From assembly GCA_963783245.1 (NCBI GenBank), contig CAWAMS010000002.1, positions 62,001-126,000 of the forward strand: DNA of 64,000 nucleotides. Reading direction: 5' to 3'. The notes beneath the pieces were generated by a model that saw only the letters and a list, made by a program, of their open reading frames with translations, was not told the origin of the DNA and did no database searches. Numbering within the stretch: position 1 is the stretch's first letter; each line of letters opens with the position of its first letter. Below are positions 1 through 8,346 of the stretch, piece after piece. A program made the translations under genes and the position numbers. This DNA comes from Bog-473 sp963783245 (GTDB lineage: Bacteria > Actinomycetota > Acidimicrobiia > Acidimicrobiales > RAAP-2).

Positions 1-12
1 TCGTGAGCCACC

Positions 13-669
13 ATGGCTAGTCGTGTGGAGTCAGCCGCCAAGACTCGACGCGCCCTGCTCGATGCAGCCTCCGAACTCCTCGACGCGGGCGGCCCAGAGG
101 CAGTCACCTTGCGGGAAGTGGGCACCCTCGCCGGCGTGTCTCGGGCCGCGCCGTACCGGCACTTCGCTGACAAGGAAGGACTGCTGACCGCGGTTTCCGT
201 TGAAAGCTGGGAACGGATGGCCGACGCCTTGAGGACCAACGGCGCCATAGATGCAGCGCCTTCCGAACAGCTGCAGGATGCATTGATGGCATTCGTCGAG
301 CTGGGCAGGGAACGTCCTCACCTGTACCAGCTGATGTTCGTCATATCCAAGAGCGACCCCGGAGCAGGAGGTCGAGCCGCTTCCCGGGCACAGGATGAGT
401 TCCTCTCGATCGTGGCTGCACTGGTCGGCCCGGCGGATGCACTGCGCTACGGCGCCTTGCTGTTCAGCGGCGCCCACGGTATTGCCGAGCTGGAGATCAG
501 CGGGCATCTGACCGAGGAGAAGTGGCGGACAACCGCAGAAGATCTCATTGCCACCTTGGTGAGCATGACGAGCGACCATCACCGGGCGACGCGCGGGCGA
601 TCCGCCGGCTCTGCCAGGCGACGACCTCGCACGACGCCGAGTGTGAAGGAGGAAGTGGTCGAGGGGTAG
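13..669 (+). CDS. TetR/AcrR-family transcriptional regulator
   Basis: The 218-residue protein has an N-terminal TetR helix-turn-helix at about residues 32-51 (core GVSRAAPYRHFADKEGLL). An all-helical C-terminal half follows and looks like the WHG-type ligand domain (ERPHLYQLMF). The C-terminal tail from about residue 190 is basic and of low complexity. By family knowledge it is a dimeric DNA-binding repressor released by a small ligand. It lies 55 bp from the convergent vanS, and its own targets are probably outside the window to the left. The ligand cannot be predicted. The gene starts with ATG. Confidence 0.85.
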   Translation: MASRVESAAKTRRALLDAASELLDAGGPEAVTLREVGTLAGVSRAAPYRHFADKEGLLTAVSVESWERMADALRTNGAIDAAPSEQLQDALMAFVELGRERPHLYQLMFVISKSDPGAGGRAASRAQDEFLSIVAALVGPADALRYGALLFSGAHGIAELEISGHLTEEKWRTTAEDLIATLVSMTSDHHRATRGRSAGSARRRPRTTPSVKEEVVEG

Positions 670-724
670 CGAGGCCTGTTGGACCCGGGATTTTCGAGCG
701 GGCTATGTGGCCGTTGCTGGAAGG

Positions 725-1855
725 TCATAGTTCCGTGTCCGGTGGAGCTGCGGGTAGTTGCACCATGACGCGGAGCCCGCCAGCGTCCCGAGGGGAGAGT
801 GAGAGTGTGCCGTCGTGTGCTTGTGCGATGCTTTTGACGATTACCAAACCGAGTCCGACACCTTCGTGGTCCGTGCGTATGCGCTCGGTGCCACGCTGAA
901 ACGGTTCGACAAGCGTGGAAACAACCTGCGGGGTGAGCTTTTCTCCGGTGTTCTCGACAGTGAGCGTCACACTCTCGGGGTGAACGCCGGTCGTCACCCA
1001 CACCGTGCCCTGTGCGGGTAGATTGTGGACTATCGCGTTGTGCACGAGGTTCGTCGTCAGCTGCAGCAGCAGCGCCTCTGAGCCGAGGGTGGGCGTCACG
1101 TCGCCGGAGGTCTTGATGGTCACGCCACGTTTTTCGGCGAAGGGGAGGAGCGTTTCAGTGGCTTCTTCAGCGATGAGCGACAGGTCAACGGGTGCCGGGG
1201 TGAATGACTGCTGATCGGCACGGCTGAGGAGAAGCAATGCCTCGGTGAGTTCGATCGCTCGGGTGTTGACGACATGGAGGCGTTCGACGAGTTCGCTACC
1301 GTCGTCGTTCGGATTGTTGCGAGCCACGTCGAGAAGAGTCTGCGTGATGGCCAGCGGGGTCCGCAGTTCGTGGGAGGCGTTGGCTGCGAATCTCTGCTGT
1401 TCAGCGACCCGCGCCTCGAGGCGGGCGAGCATTGTGTCGAAGGCATCAGCGAGCTCGCGGAACTCGTCTTTAGGGCCCGGTAGCGCGATCCGATGGGTGA
1501 GCGAGCCGGTCGCAGCCATACGGGTGGCGTCGGTGATGCGTGAGAGGGGGGCGAGCATCCGGCCGGCGAGCAGCCACCCTCCCACGAGACCGAACACCAG
1601 CAGGAACGCCCCGAGGATGGCCGCGGCTGGAGCGAAATCGCGCAAGAGAGCACCACGGCTGGGCGAAATGAAGAGGTGAGCGTTGTGGACGATGACGGTC
1701 TCGCCTCTCGGCACGTAACGCAGGAGGAACACCCACACGGCGCCGAGCAACAGGGCTCCCGCAAGGGTGACGAAGCCGGCGTAGCTGAGGGTGAGTTTGA
1801 GGCGAACACTCAGACCAGGCGCTCTATCCACGGTCTCCTCCCTCACGTCCGCCAT
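725..1855 (-). CDS. vanS: VanS-type sensor histidine kinase (actinomycete type)
   Basis: This 376-residue kinase has two membrane helices (about 24-46 and 77-99) around a short outer loop of roughly 30 residues. A HAMP segment follows, then a HisKA domain with phospho-acceptor His162 (ANASHELRTPL), an N-box (NLVHNAIVHN) and a G-box (GVGLGLVIVKS). As recalled, it is very like Streptomyces coelicolor VanS along its whole length. In that family the kinase senses glycopeptides and phosphorylates VanR. The chosen ATG at 1855 overlaps the vanR end by 32 nt. The reading frame stays open further upstream, but that extension runs through vanR and is rejected. Confidence 0.92.
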   Translation of the reverse strand: MADVREETVDRAPGLSVRLKLTLSYAGFVTLAGALLLGAVWVFLLRYVPRGETVIVHNAHLFISPSRGALLRDFAPAAAILGAFLLVFGLVGGWLLAGRMLAPLSRITDATRMAATGSLTHRIALPGPKDEFRELADAFDTMLARLEARVAEQQRFAANASHELRTPLAITQTLLDVARNNPNDDGSELVERLHVVNTRAIELTEALLLLSRADQQSFTPAPVDLSLIAEEATETLLPFAEKRGVTIKTSGDVTPTLGSEALLLQLTTNLVHNAIVHNLPAQGTVWVTTGVHPESVTLTVENTGEKLTPQVVSTLVEPFQRGTERIRTDHEGVGLGLVIVKSIAQAHDGTLSLSPRDAGGLRVMVQLPAAPPDTEL

Positions 1856-2519
1856 TGGACTCAGTATCGATGCGATAGCCGACGCCGGCCAGGGTGGCGA
1901 TGACCCAGGGTTCGCCGAGGCGTTTGCGCAGTGCTGAGACGGTGATCCGTACTGCGTTGGTGAACGGGTCCGCGTTCTCGTCCCACGCCCGTGCCAGGAG
2001 CTCTTCGGCGCTGACGACACCGCCTTCGGCAGCGACGAGGACTTCGAGCACGGCGAACTGTTTCCGGGTGAGGGCAATGTAGCGGTTGTCTCGGTAGACC
2101 TCGCGGCGGAACGGATCGAGGCGCAGCCCTCCGATCTCGCGAATGGGCGGTCTGTTGTAGGCGCGCCTACGGTCAAGCGCTCTGAGACGGAGCACGAGCT
2201 CTTGGAGCTCGAATGGCTTCGTGAGGTAATCATCGGCGCCGAGTCCGTACCCGGACGTCTTGTCGTCGAGCCGGTCGGCAGCGGTGAGCATGAGGATCGG
2301 CATGCCACTACCTGAGGCGACGATGTGTCGGGCGATTTCGTCGCCTGAGGTGCCGGGGATGTCACGGTCGAGGACGGCGATGTCGTAGTCGTTGATCCTC
2401 AGCAGTTCAAGAGCGGTGTCACCGTCGCCGGCCACGTCGCCAGCGATCGCCTCCAATCGCAGACCATCGCGGATGGCTTCTGCCATGTATGGCTCGTCTT
2501 CGACGATCAAGACACGCAC
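1824..2519 (-). CDS. vanR: VanR response regulator (OmpR/PhoB class)
   Basis: The 231-residue protein has a receiver domain with acidic pocket residues near the N-terminus (VEDEP) and phospho-acceptor Asp51 (AVLDRDIPG). The conserved Lys is in TKPFELQEL, and a winged-helix DNA-binding domain follows (ALTRKQFAVLEVL, then ITVSALRKRLGEP). As recalled it is close to Streptomyces VanR. It is translated just ahead of, and overlapping, vanS, so the pair is one operon. It diverges from vanH across a 90-bp intergenic region, which is where it would be expected to act. Confidence 0.93.
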   Translation of the reverse strand: MRVLIVEDEPYMAEAIRDGLRLEAIAGDVAGDGDTALELLRINDYDIAVLDRDIPGTSGDEIARHIVASGSGMPILMLTAADRLDDKTSGYGLGADDYLTKPFELQELVLRLRALDRRRAYNRPPIREIGGLRLDPFRREVYRDNRYIALTRKQFAVLEVLVAAEGGVVSAEELLARAWDENADPFTNAVRITVSALRKRLGEPWVIATLAGVGYRIDTESNGGREGGDRG

Positions 2520-2555
2520 ATTCAGGTCATTCTACGCGCTGGGGCATATCGTCGG

Positions 2556-2575
2556 CGTATTCAAAATCAAATACG
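2556..2575. promoter_or_regulatory. Inverted repeat in the vanR-vanH divergent intergenic region
   Basis: The arms CGTATT (2556-2561) and AATACG (2570-2575) are perfect inverted repeats around an 8-bp AT-rich spacer. The site lies between the divergent starts of vanR (2519) and vanH (2610). It is a candidate VanR-binding or promoter element; this is inference from position and symmetry only. Confidence 0.35.
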
Positions 2576-2609
2576 TGCCGGCAACACCGGGCTGGCTTGA
2601 CTTTGCGTC

Positions 2610-3677
2610 GTGACGCACAGCCCAGCCCGAACGGCGGCTCGCCGCAACGGATCACCGGCGTCCTCAGCCGCATCTCACGACCCCGGTGCACGTGCCCGAG
2701 CAGACAGCCCGGTCCCAACTATCGGTATCACCATCTACGGGTGTGAGCAGGACGAGGCCCTCTTGTTTCGAGAGGTTGGGCCGAGCTTCGGCGTCCTGCC
2801 GACGATAACCGACGAGGCGGTGACAGAGAAAAATCTTGAACTGGCCCTTGGAAATCGCTGCATAAGCGTCAGTCATAAGAATCAACTCTCAGGGCGCGTT
2901 CTCCTCGCGCTTCGACAAGCAGGCGTGAGGTACGTCTCTACAAGAAGCGTAGGATCCAACCATATCGACATGCAAAGTGCCGAGAGGGTGGGCATCTCGG
3001 TAGAGAACGTTACCTATTCGCCCGACAGCGTCGCCGATTACACGTTGATGTTGATGCTGATGGTGGTGCGCAGTGCCAAATCCACTCTCAGCCGAGCGCA
3101 GGTTCATGATTACCGATTGCTCAATGTTCGAGGGAGAGAACTCCGCGACATGACCGTTGGGGTCATCGGAACGGGACACATCGGCCAGGCGGTGATGAGA
3201 AGACTGCTGGGCTTTGGCTGCCGCGTGGTGGCTTATGACTCTTGCCCTACAACGTCTGCTGACTACGTGGCTTTCGATGACCTGCTACAGCGAAGCGATG
3301 TGGTGACGCTTCATGCGTCGCTAAATGCGGCCACACACCATCTCTTGAATCGCCAATGCATGGAGCTGATGAGACATGGCGCCTATGTCATCAACACTGC
3401 ACGTGGCTCACTTCTCGATACCGGGGCTCTGCTTTCTGCCTTGGAAAGCGGCCGACTCGGTGGCGCGGCGTTGGATGTCCTCGAGGGGGAAGAAGGAGTC
3501 TTTTACTTTGACCACCGTCAACGGCCCATTGAGAACCCGCTGTTGTTGCGATTGCAACAGCTGCCGAATGTGCTGATCTCTCCACACACCGCCTACTACA
3601 CAGATCACGGCCTGAGCGATACCGTCGAAAATACTTTCCTCAATTGCCTGCGTTTCGAAGCAGCACAGCGTGGATAG
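2610..3677 (+). CDS. vanH: D-lactate dehydrogenase VanH
   Basis: This D-2-hydroxyacid dehydrogenase reduces pyruvate to D-lactate, the substrate for VanA. The 355-residue protein carries the VanH opening IGITIYGCEQDEALLF after an extra N-terminal stretch of about 36 residues. The Rossmann motif is VGVIGTGHIGQAVM. The catalytic set is Arg in NTARGSL, Glu in DVLEGEEG and His in SPHTAYYT. The GTG start at 2610 is the only in-frame start seen before the conserved region, and no good ribosome-binding site precedes it, so the true start is uncertain. The 3' end overlaps vanA by 8 nt. Confidence 0.93.
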   Translation: MTHSPARTAARRNGSPASSAASHDPGARARADSPVPTIGITIYGCEQDEALLFREVGPSFGVLPTITDEAVTEKNLELALGNRCISVSHKNQLSGRVLLALRQAGVRYVSTRSVGSNHIDMQSAERVGISVENVTYSPDSVADYTLMLMLMVVRSAKSTLSRAQVHDYRLLNVRGRELRDMTVGVIGTGHIGQAVMRRLLGFGCRVVAYDSCPTTSADYVAFDDLLQRSDVVTLHASLNAATHHLLNRQCMELMRHGAYVINTARGSLLDTGALLSALESGRLGGAALDVLEGEEGVFYFDHRQRPIENPLLLRLQQLPNVLISPHTAYYTDHGLSDTVENTFLNCLRFEAAQRG

Positions 3678-4704
3678 GTTGAGGATCGCAATCCTTTTCG
3701 GAGGTTGTTCCGAAGAGCATTCGATTTCTGTGAAATCTGCACAGGAGGTCGCAAAAGTCCTCGACCTTGAGCGGTATGAGCCGTACTATATCGGGATCAC
3801 CAAGAGCGGTGGCTGGAACCTCTGTGACGGCCCTGAAGCGGATTGGGAAAGAGGCCATTGTCGCTCGGCGATACTGTCACCCGACAGAAGCGTGCACGGA
3901 TTGCTTGTTCTGGAGCGGGGCCACTTCACGGCGATCCGTGTGAGCATCGTATTGTCCGTTCTCCACGGCAAGCTAGGCGAGGACGGGGCGATCCAGGGCC
4001 TGTTGGAGCTTTCCGGTATCCCCTATGTTGGCTGCGATGTGCAGAGTTCCGCTCTCTGCATGGACAAGTCCCTCACCTACATGGTCGCGAGAAATGCAGG
4101 AATTGCCACGCCTGCGTTCTGCACGGTCATGACAAACGAGGACATCGAACCCGACGATTTTACATATCCCGTCTTCGTCAAGCCCGCCCGTTCGGGGTCG
4201 TCTTTCGGCGTCAGCAAGGTTTCTCGAAAAGAAGAACTGCTGCACGCGGTGGAAACCGCACGAAAGTACGACTGCAAGGTGTTGATCGAAGAGGCCGTCG
4301 CCGGCAGCGAGGTCGGATGCGCCATATTAGGGAACGATCTGGATCTGTTTGCAGGCGAGGTTGATCGGATTTCTCTCTCGCATGGGTTCTTCCGAATCCA
4401 TCAGGAGGATCAGCCTGAAGCTGGTTCCGAAAACGCGACGTCAGTCGTTCCCGCCGACATTTCGGCGGAGGCGCGCGCGCTCGTTCAGGAGACGGCAAAG
4501 GCGATATATCGCGCTTTGGGATGCCGGGGACTGTCGCGGGTGGACATGTTCCTCAAGGAAGATGGAACAGTCGTCTTGAACGAGGTCAATACGTTGCCCG
4601 GTATGACGTCATACAGCCGGTATCCGAGAATGATGGCAGCCGCCGGGGTGCCGTTCCCCGAAGTGATCGACCGGATCGTCGCATTGGCACAGAGAAGCCG
4701 ATGA
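3670..4704 (+). CDS. vanA: D-alanine:D-lactate ligase VanA
   Basis: This ATP-grasp ligase joins D-Ala and D-lactate to make the depsipeptide that replaces D-Ala-D-Ala in peptidoglycan precursors. The 344-residue protein has the VanA opening ILFGGCSEEHSISVKSA, the ATP-site segment VFVKPARSGSSFGV and the Mg/ATP segment VLNEVNTLPGMTSYSRYP. His244 in FRIHQE matches VanA His244, the known omega-loop residue that marks D-lactate rather than D-alanine use. As recalled, the sequence runs remarkably close to enterococcal VanA. The gene overlaps vanH (8 nt) and vanX (4 nt, ATGA). Confidence 0.95.
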   Translation: MDRLRIAILFGGCSEEHSISVKSAQEVAKVLDLERYEPYYIGITKSGGWNLCDGPEADWERGHCRSAILSPDRSVHGLLVLERGHFTAIRVSIVLSVLHGKLGEDGAIQGLLELSGIPYVGCDVQSSALCMDKSLTYMVARNAGIATPAFCTVMTNEDIEPDDFTYPVFVKPARSGSSFGVSKVSRKEELLHAVETARKYDCKVLIEEAVAGSEVGCAILGNDLDLFAGEVDRISLSHGFFRIHQEDQPEAGSENATSVVPADISAEARALVQETAKAIYRALGCRGLSRVDMFLKEDGTVVLNEVNTLPGMTSYSRYPRMMAAAGVPFPEVIDRIVALAQRSR

Positions 4705-5333
4705 ATCACGATTTTGTGTTTGTGGACGAGTCTGTGCCTGGAATACGTTGGGATGCCAAGTACGCCACCTGGGACAACTTCACCGGCAAGCCAGTAGACG
4801 GATATCTGGCAAATCGAATAGTCGGCACGATGGCGTTGTGTGCAGCCCTTCAAAGGGCCCAAGTAGCCGCAGCATCACTCGGATTCGGCTTGCTTCTTTG
4901 GGATGGCTATCGCCCTCAACGCGCCGTGGATTGCTTTCTACGCTGGTCAAAGCAGGCGGAAGACGGCCGGAAGAAGCGACGGCACTATCCGAACATTGAC
5001 CGAGCCGAGATGATTGAAAAGGGATATGTGGCTCTCAAATCGGGCCACAGCCGGGGTAGCACCGTCGACTTGACGCTCTTCCATTTGGCGACCGGCGAAC
5101 TTGCTCCGATGGGCGGCGACCACGACCTGATGGACGAAATATCACATCATGGGGCAAAAGGAATCACGTCAGTCGAAGCGAGGAACCGCCAACATCTTTG
5201 TTCGATCATGGAGGACTGCGGATTTACTCCATACGATTGCGAATGGTGGCATTACTCCTTGCGAGACGAACCGTATCCAAGCACCTATTTTGACTTCCCC
5301 ATAAGGACAACCCGTGCGTTGCTCGGCGTCTGA
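4701..5333 (+). CDS. vanX: D-Ala-D-Ala dipeptidase VanX
   Basis: This zinc dipeptidase destroys host D-Ala-D-Ala so that only D-Ala-D-Lac enters the cell wall. In the 210-residue protein the zinc ligands His116, Asp123 and His184, the base Glu181 (EWWH) and Arg71 (GYRPQ) fall at the same residue numbers as in enterococcal VanX. The ATG at 4701 lies in an ATGA overlap with the vanA stop, giving translational coupling. The frame is open upstream inside vanA, but nothing there looks like VanX. It is cytoplasmic, with no signal peptide. Confidence 0.95.
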   Translation: MNHDFVFVDESVPGIRWDAKYATWDNFTGKPVDGYLANRIVGTMALCAALQRAQVAAASLGFGLLLWDGYRPQRAVDCFLRWSKQAEDGRKKRRHYPNIDRAEMIEKGYVALKSGHSRGSTVDLTLFHLATGELAPMGGDHDLMDEISHHGAKGITSVEARNRQHLCSIMEDCGFTPYDCEWWHYSLRDEPYPSTYFDFPIRTTRALLGV

Positions 5334-6654
5334 GCTGACAGCCCACCTGGGCGCCGAACTGGTCGGACCCGATGTCGGCATTGAGGGAGCAAGCATCGAC
5401 TCGAGGACGATCCGACGGGGGCAGCTCTATGTTCCCATTGTGGCCCAGCGCGACGGCCACGCATTCATTCCGGCAGCTCTGGAGGCGGGCGCGCCGGCCT
5501 ACCTCACCGCCCGGGAACCGGCCGGCGGGACGGCCATCTGCGTCCGCGATACCGCGGCCGCACTGCTGCGTCTCGGTGCTTTCGCCCGCAGTCGGGTCGG
5601 AGGAGCGATCGGCATCACCGGGTCGGTGGGGAAGACGACCACGAAAGATCTTCTGGCCGCTTGTTTGGCGGCGACGTACCGCACCGCCGCGAGTGAGCGT
5701 TCCTTCAACAACGAGCTGGGCTTACCCCTGACGCTCTTTAACGCTCCGGACGTTGCGCAGTGGGTGGTCCTCGAGATGGGAGCTCGGGGTGCCGGTCAGA
5801 TCGAGCAGCTGGCCGAGGTCGCTCGTCCAGATGTCGGCATCGTGACCAGGGTCGCCAAGGCGCATGTGGAGTATTTCGGTGGCCTGGACGGCGTGGCTCG
5901 CGCCAAGGGTGAGCTCGTGGCAGCTTTGCCGGCATCAGGTCTCGCGGTCTTGAACTTCGATGACCCCCGGGTCCGCGCCATGGCCCTGCTCAGCGCATGT
6001 CCCGTGCTGGGGTATGCGGTTGATGCGGACGCGGACGTGCGGGCCGAGCACGTTCTCCTCGACCGGGACCTGCGTGCACAGTTCCGCCTGTCGTCGCCGT
6101 GGGGACAGGCTGATGTCAAGTTGGCCGTACACGGAGCGCATCAGGTCGCCAATGCGTTGGCCGCGGCGACGGTCGCGCTGTGGTGTGGGGTCCCTATCGA
6201 GACCGTGGCCGCTGCTTTGGCGGTGAGCCATGGCTCGCCCTTGCGCATGGAGGTCCACCGCGTACCCGGCGGCCCCATACTGGTCGTCGACTGTTACAAC
6301 GCCAACCCCGCATCAGCCGAGGCGGCGGTGCGCTCGCTCGCCGCGTTGCCGGGAGAACGCAAGCTCGCAGTCCTCGGCCTGATGGCCGAGCTCGGGGACG
6401 ACAGCGAATCCGAGCATCGCCGGGTCGCGCGTGTGGCGGAGGAACTCGGGATCGAGGTGGTCGGATACGAGACGGGACTCTACGGCGGGGCGCACGTGAG
6501 GGGTATCGAGGAGGCTGTCGCCTTGATGCGCACGATGGGTCCAGCTGACGCTTCCCTTGTCAAAGGCAGCCGGGTGGCGAAACTCGAAGACGTGGTGCGC
6601 ACGTACGCGGGGGCTGCGCGCGCACCACGGCTTACTGCCGACGCTTCCACGTAG
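5314..6654 (+). CDS. murF: MurF-type UDP-MurNAc-tripeptide:dipeptide ligase in the van operon
   Basis: MurF adds the terminal dipeptide, or here probably the D-Ala-D-Lac depsipeptide, to the UDP-MurNAc-tripeptide. The 446-residue protein has the Mur ligase N-domain (ASIDSRTIRRGQLYVPI), the P-loop GITGSVGKTTTKD at about 100-112 and the family segment ERSFNNELGLPLTLFN. The C-domain contains VDCYNANPASAEAAVRSL. Its GTG start lies 20 nt inside vanX, so it belongs to the van operon. A MurF-like gene beside vanHAX is known from some glycopeptide producers, such as the teicoplanin cluster. It is probably a second MurF with preference for the depsipeptide; the chromosomal copy is not in view. Confidence 0.9.
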   Translation: MRCSASELTAHLGAELVGPDVGIEGASIDSRTIRRGQLYVPIVAQRDGHAFIPAALEAGAPAYLTAREPAGGTAICVRDTAAALLRLGAFARSRVGGAIGITGSVGKTTTKDLLAACLAATYRTAASERSFNNELGLPLTLFNAPDVAQWVVLEMGARGAGQIEQLAEVARPDVGIVTRVAKAHVEYFGGLDGVARAKGELVAALPASGLAVLNFDDPRVRAMALLSACPVLGYAVDADADVRAEHVLLDRDLRAQFRLSSPWGQADVKLAVHGAHQVANALAAATVALWCGVPIETVAAALAVSHGSPLRMEVHRVPGGPILVVDCYNANPASAEAAVRSLAALPGERKLAVLGLMAELGDDSESEHRRVARVAEELGIEVVGYETGLYGGAHVRGIEEAVALMRTMGPADASLVKGSRVAKLEDVVRTYAGAARAPRLTADAST

Positions 6655-6687
6655 AGGTCGTGGCGTGAAAGTGGAAGTCTCTGCGAG

Positions 6688-7846
6688 CTAATCCGTTGTC
6701 AGGACCATGGCGCTGCATTGGGGGTACAGGCCGCTTGCGACGACAGCAACCCGGGCATCTGGCACCTGGCGGGCGTCACATTGACCGCGGAGTTGGAGCA
6801 CGGCTTCGCAGAGGAAACTCATCCCATGGAGACGGCCTTCGGCGAGCTGTCCGCCCGCTGTGTTCAATGGCAAGTCGCCACCTGGACCGATGCGGGTACC
6901 ATCTCCGACCCATTCCCCGAATGCTCCGACGTCACAGAACCCGAGGGCCTCGATCCACTGCAGGGTCACGGTCGTGAATCCGTCATAGAGTTCGGCCACG
7001 TCAACGTCATCTGGTCCAAACGCGGATTTCTCCCACAGGCGCTCCGCACACGCGATCGCTCCACCGTGTAGATAGTTCTCGCCGAATACCCAATCAACCT
7101 TCGCGCCTGTTCCAAAGGACATCGAGTCCACCAAAACGGGCCGCTGACGCAAGTCCCTGGCGCGCTCTACCGTTGTGATCACACTCGCGACCGCTCCATT
7201 AATGGGGTAGTCACAATCGAAAACGCGTAACGGATCGACGATCATTCGAGACTCGAGATAGTCGCTCATGAGAATGGGCTCACGGAGGACAGCGCGCGGG
7301 TTGAGTGCCGACCATTTCCTGGCGTTCACAGCAATTCGCCCGAAATCCTCTTCCGTTCGACCGTACTCAGCCATCCAGCGCCGCTTGGCGAGCGCCATGT
7401 TGACGATGATCCCGGCCACATAGCCATACGGGGTCAAGAATTGGTTGGGACCCGAGATCCGTTCCGGGCCCTCAGCGATGCCACCTGAATACCCCGCTTC
7501 GCAGCGTCATGCAACGAAACGCAACGACCGTCTCACAAACGCCCGATGCCACTGCCATGGCTCCCGCCAGGGCGCCCCCGAGTCCGGAAGGGTTGGTGGG
7601 CATAATGTCGGCGAATGCCGTGAGGTTCGGTGCACCGATAAGCCGCGCCACGTCTTGTGCTCCGGGCGATTCTGGACCGAACTTGTATTCGAAGATACCG
7701 TCCACATCATTCCCCCGCAGCCCGGCATCAGCCAGGGCCTCGGCGACGGCCGTATAGGTCAGTCTTCGTGGGTTGGCCGACCCTTCACGGCTGAGTGGCG
7801 AGTATCCGACGCCGACAACGGCGACATCTCGCGTGAGCGAGCTCAT
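6688..7846 (-). pseudogene. Thiolase-fold SCP-x/Ltp2-like protein, interrupted by one frameshift
   Basis: Two adjoining frames give one roughly 385-residue thiolase-like protein. Residues 1-113 start MSSLTRDVAVVGVGYSPLSR, and the rest runs from SGGIAEGPERISGPNQF to the C-terminal NTAGGQLAEGRLHG. Dropping one C from the run at 7492-7495 gives a continuous LRSG-YSGG join. The usual nucleophilic Cys is not visible at the expected place (NPSGLGGALAG). That absence is a feature of Ltp2-type retro-aldolases of steroid side-chain degradation, which work with a DUF35 partner. Such a partner sits directly upstream with an ATGA overlap, so an aldolase role is a fair inference. Confidence 0.75.
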
Positions 7847-8325
7847 GACGACGCCCTCAGGGGACGGAACTGGGGGAGAACGGTCCTTCCCGAGTCTTCG
7901 AACGTGACTTCCACCGGCATGCCTATCCGAACCTCCGAGGGAGACGCTTCGACAAGGTTGGTCAGCATCTTCAACCCCGTCTGTTCAGCGAGTTCGACGA
8001 GGACAACGACATATGGCACGGCGTCAACAAATCCCGAGTGAAACGCCCGGTCAACGATGGCATAGGAGTACACGGAGCCACGTCCACTCACGGCCGTCGG
8101 CGCCAACTCGAGGGACTGGCAGGTTATGCAGACGACGTCAGGTGGGTATTGAAAGAGATGGCAGGCAGCGCACCGCTGCACCAAAAGGAGCCCTTCGCGG
8201 GCACCTTCCCAGAAGAACCTGCTTACGTCGTCCAGCTCCGGGATCGGTCGACCATCGGACGCGGCCTCGTTCGCTGTTCGGGCTCCTGAAGTTTCTGCAC
8301 GAGCCACTGGTTCAGTCGAGCTCAA
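7843..8325 (-). CDS. DUF35 zinc-ribbon / OB-fold protein
   Basis: The 160-residue protein has a rubredoxin-like zinc ribbon with Cys52, Cys55, Cys66 and Cys69 (RCAACHLFQYPPDVVCITC). The OB-fold half follows (SGRGSVYSYAIVDRAFHSGF to GMPVEVTFED). DUF35 proteins bind acyl-CoA and scaffold thiolase-fold partners, as in ChsH2-Ltp2. The stop overlaps the thiolase start by 4 nt, so the two are one transcription unit. The start is weak: TTG at 8325, with an in-frame GTG at 8307 as the alternative. Confidence 0.82.
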   Translation of the reverse strand: MSSTEPVARAETSGARTANEAASDGRPIPELDDVSRFFWEGAREGLLLVQRCAACHLFQYPPDVVCITCQSLELAPTAVSGRGSVYSYAIVDRAFHSGFVDAVPYVVVLVELAEQTGLKMLTNLVEASPSEVRIGMPVEVTFEDSGRTVLPQFRPLRASS

Positions 8326-8346
8326 TGATCACTGTGTCATTTGTGG

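Noticed and set aside
1856..2365. Open frame extending vanS upstream by 170 codons
   Set aside because: The extension runs through vanR on the same strand in another frame, is rich in Ser/Thr/Pro/Arg, and lies outside the known VanS length.
2592..2597. TTGACT as a -35 box for vanH
   Set aside because: It lies only 13 bp before the vanH start codon, leaving no room for a -10 element upstream of the start.
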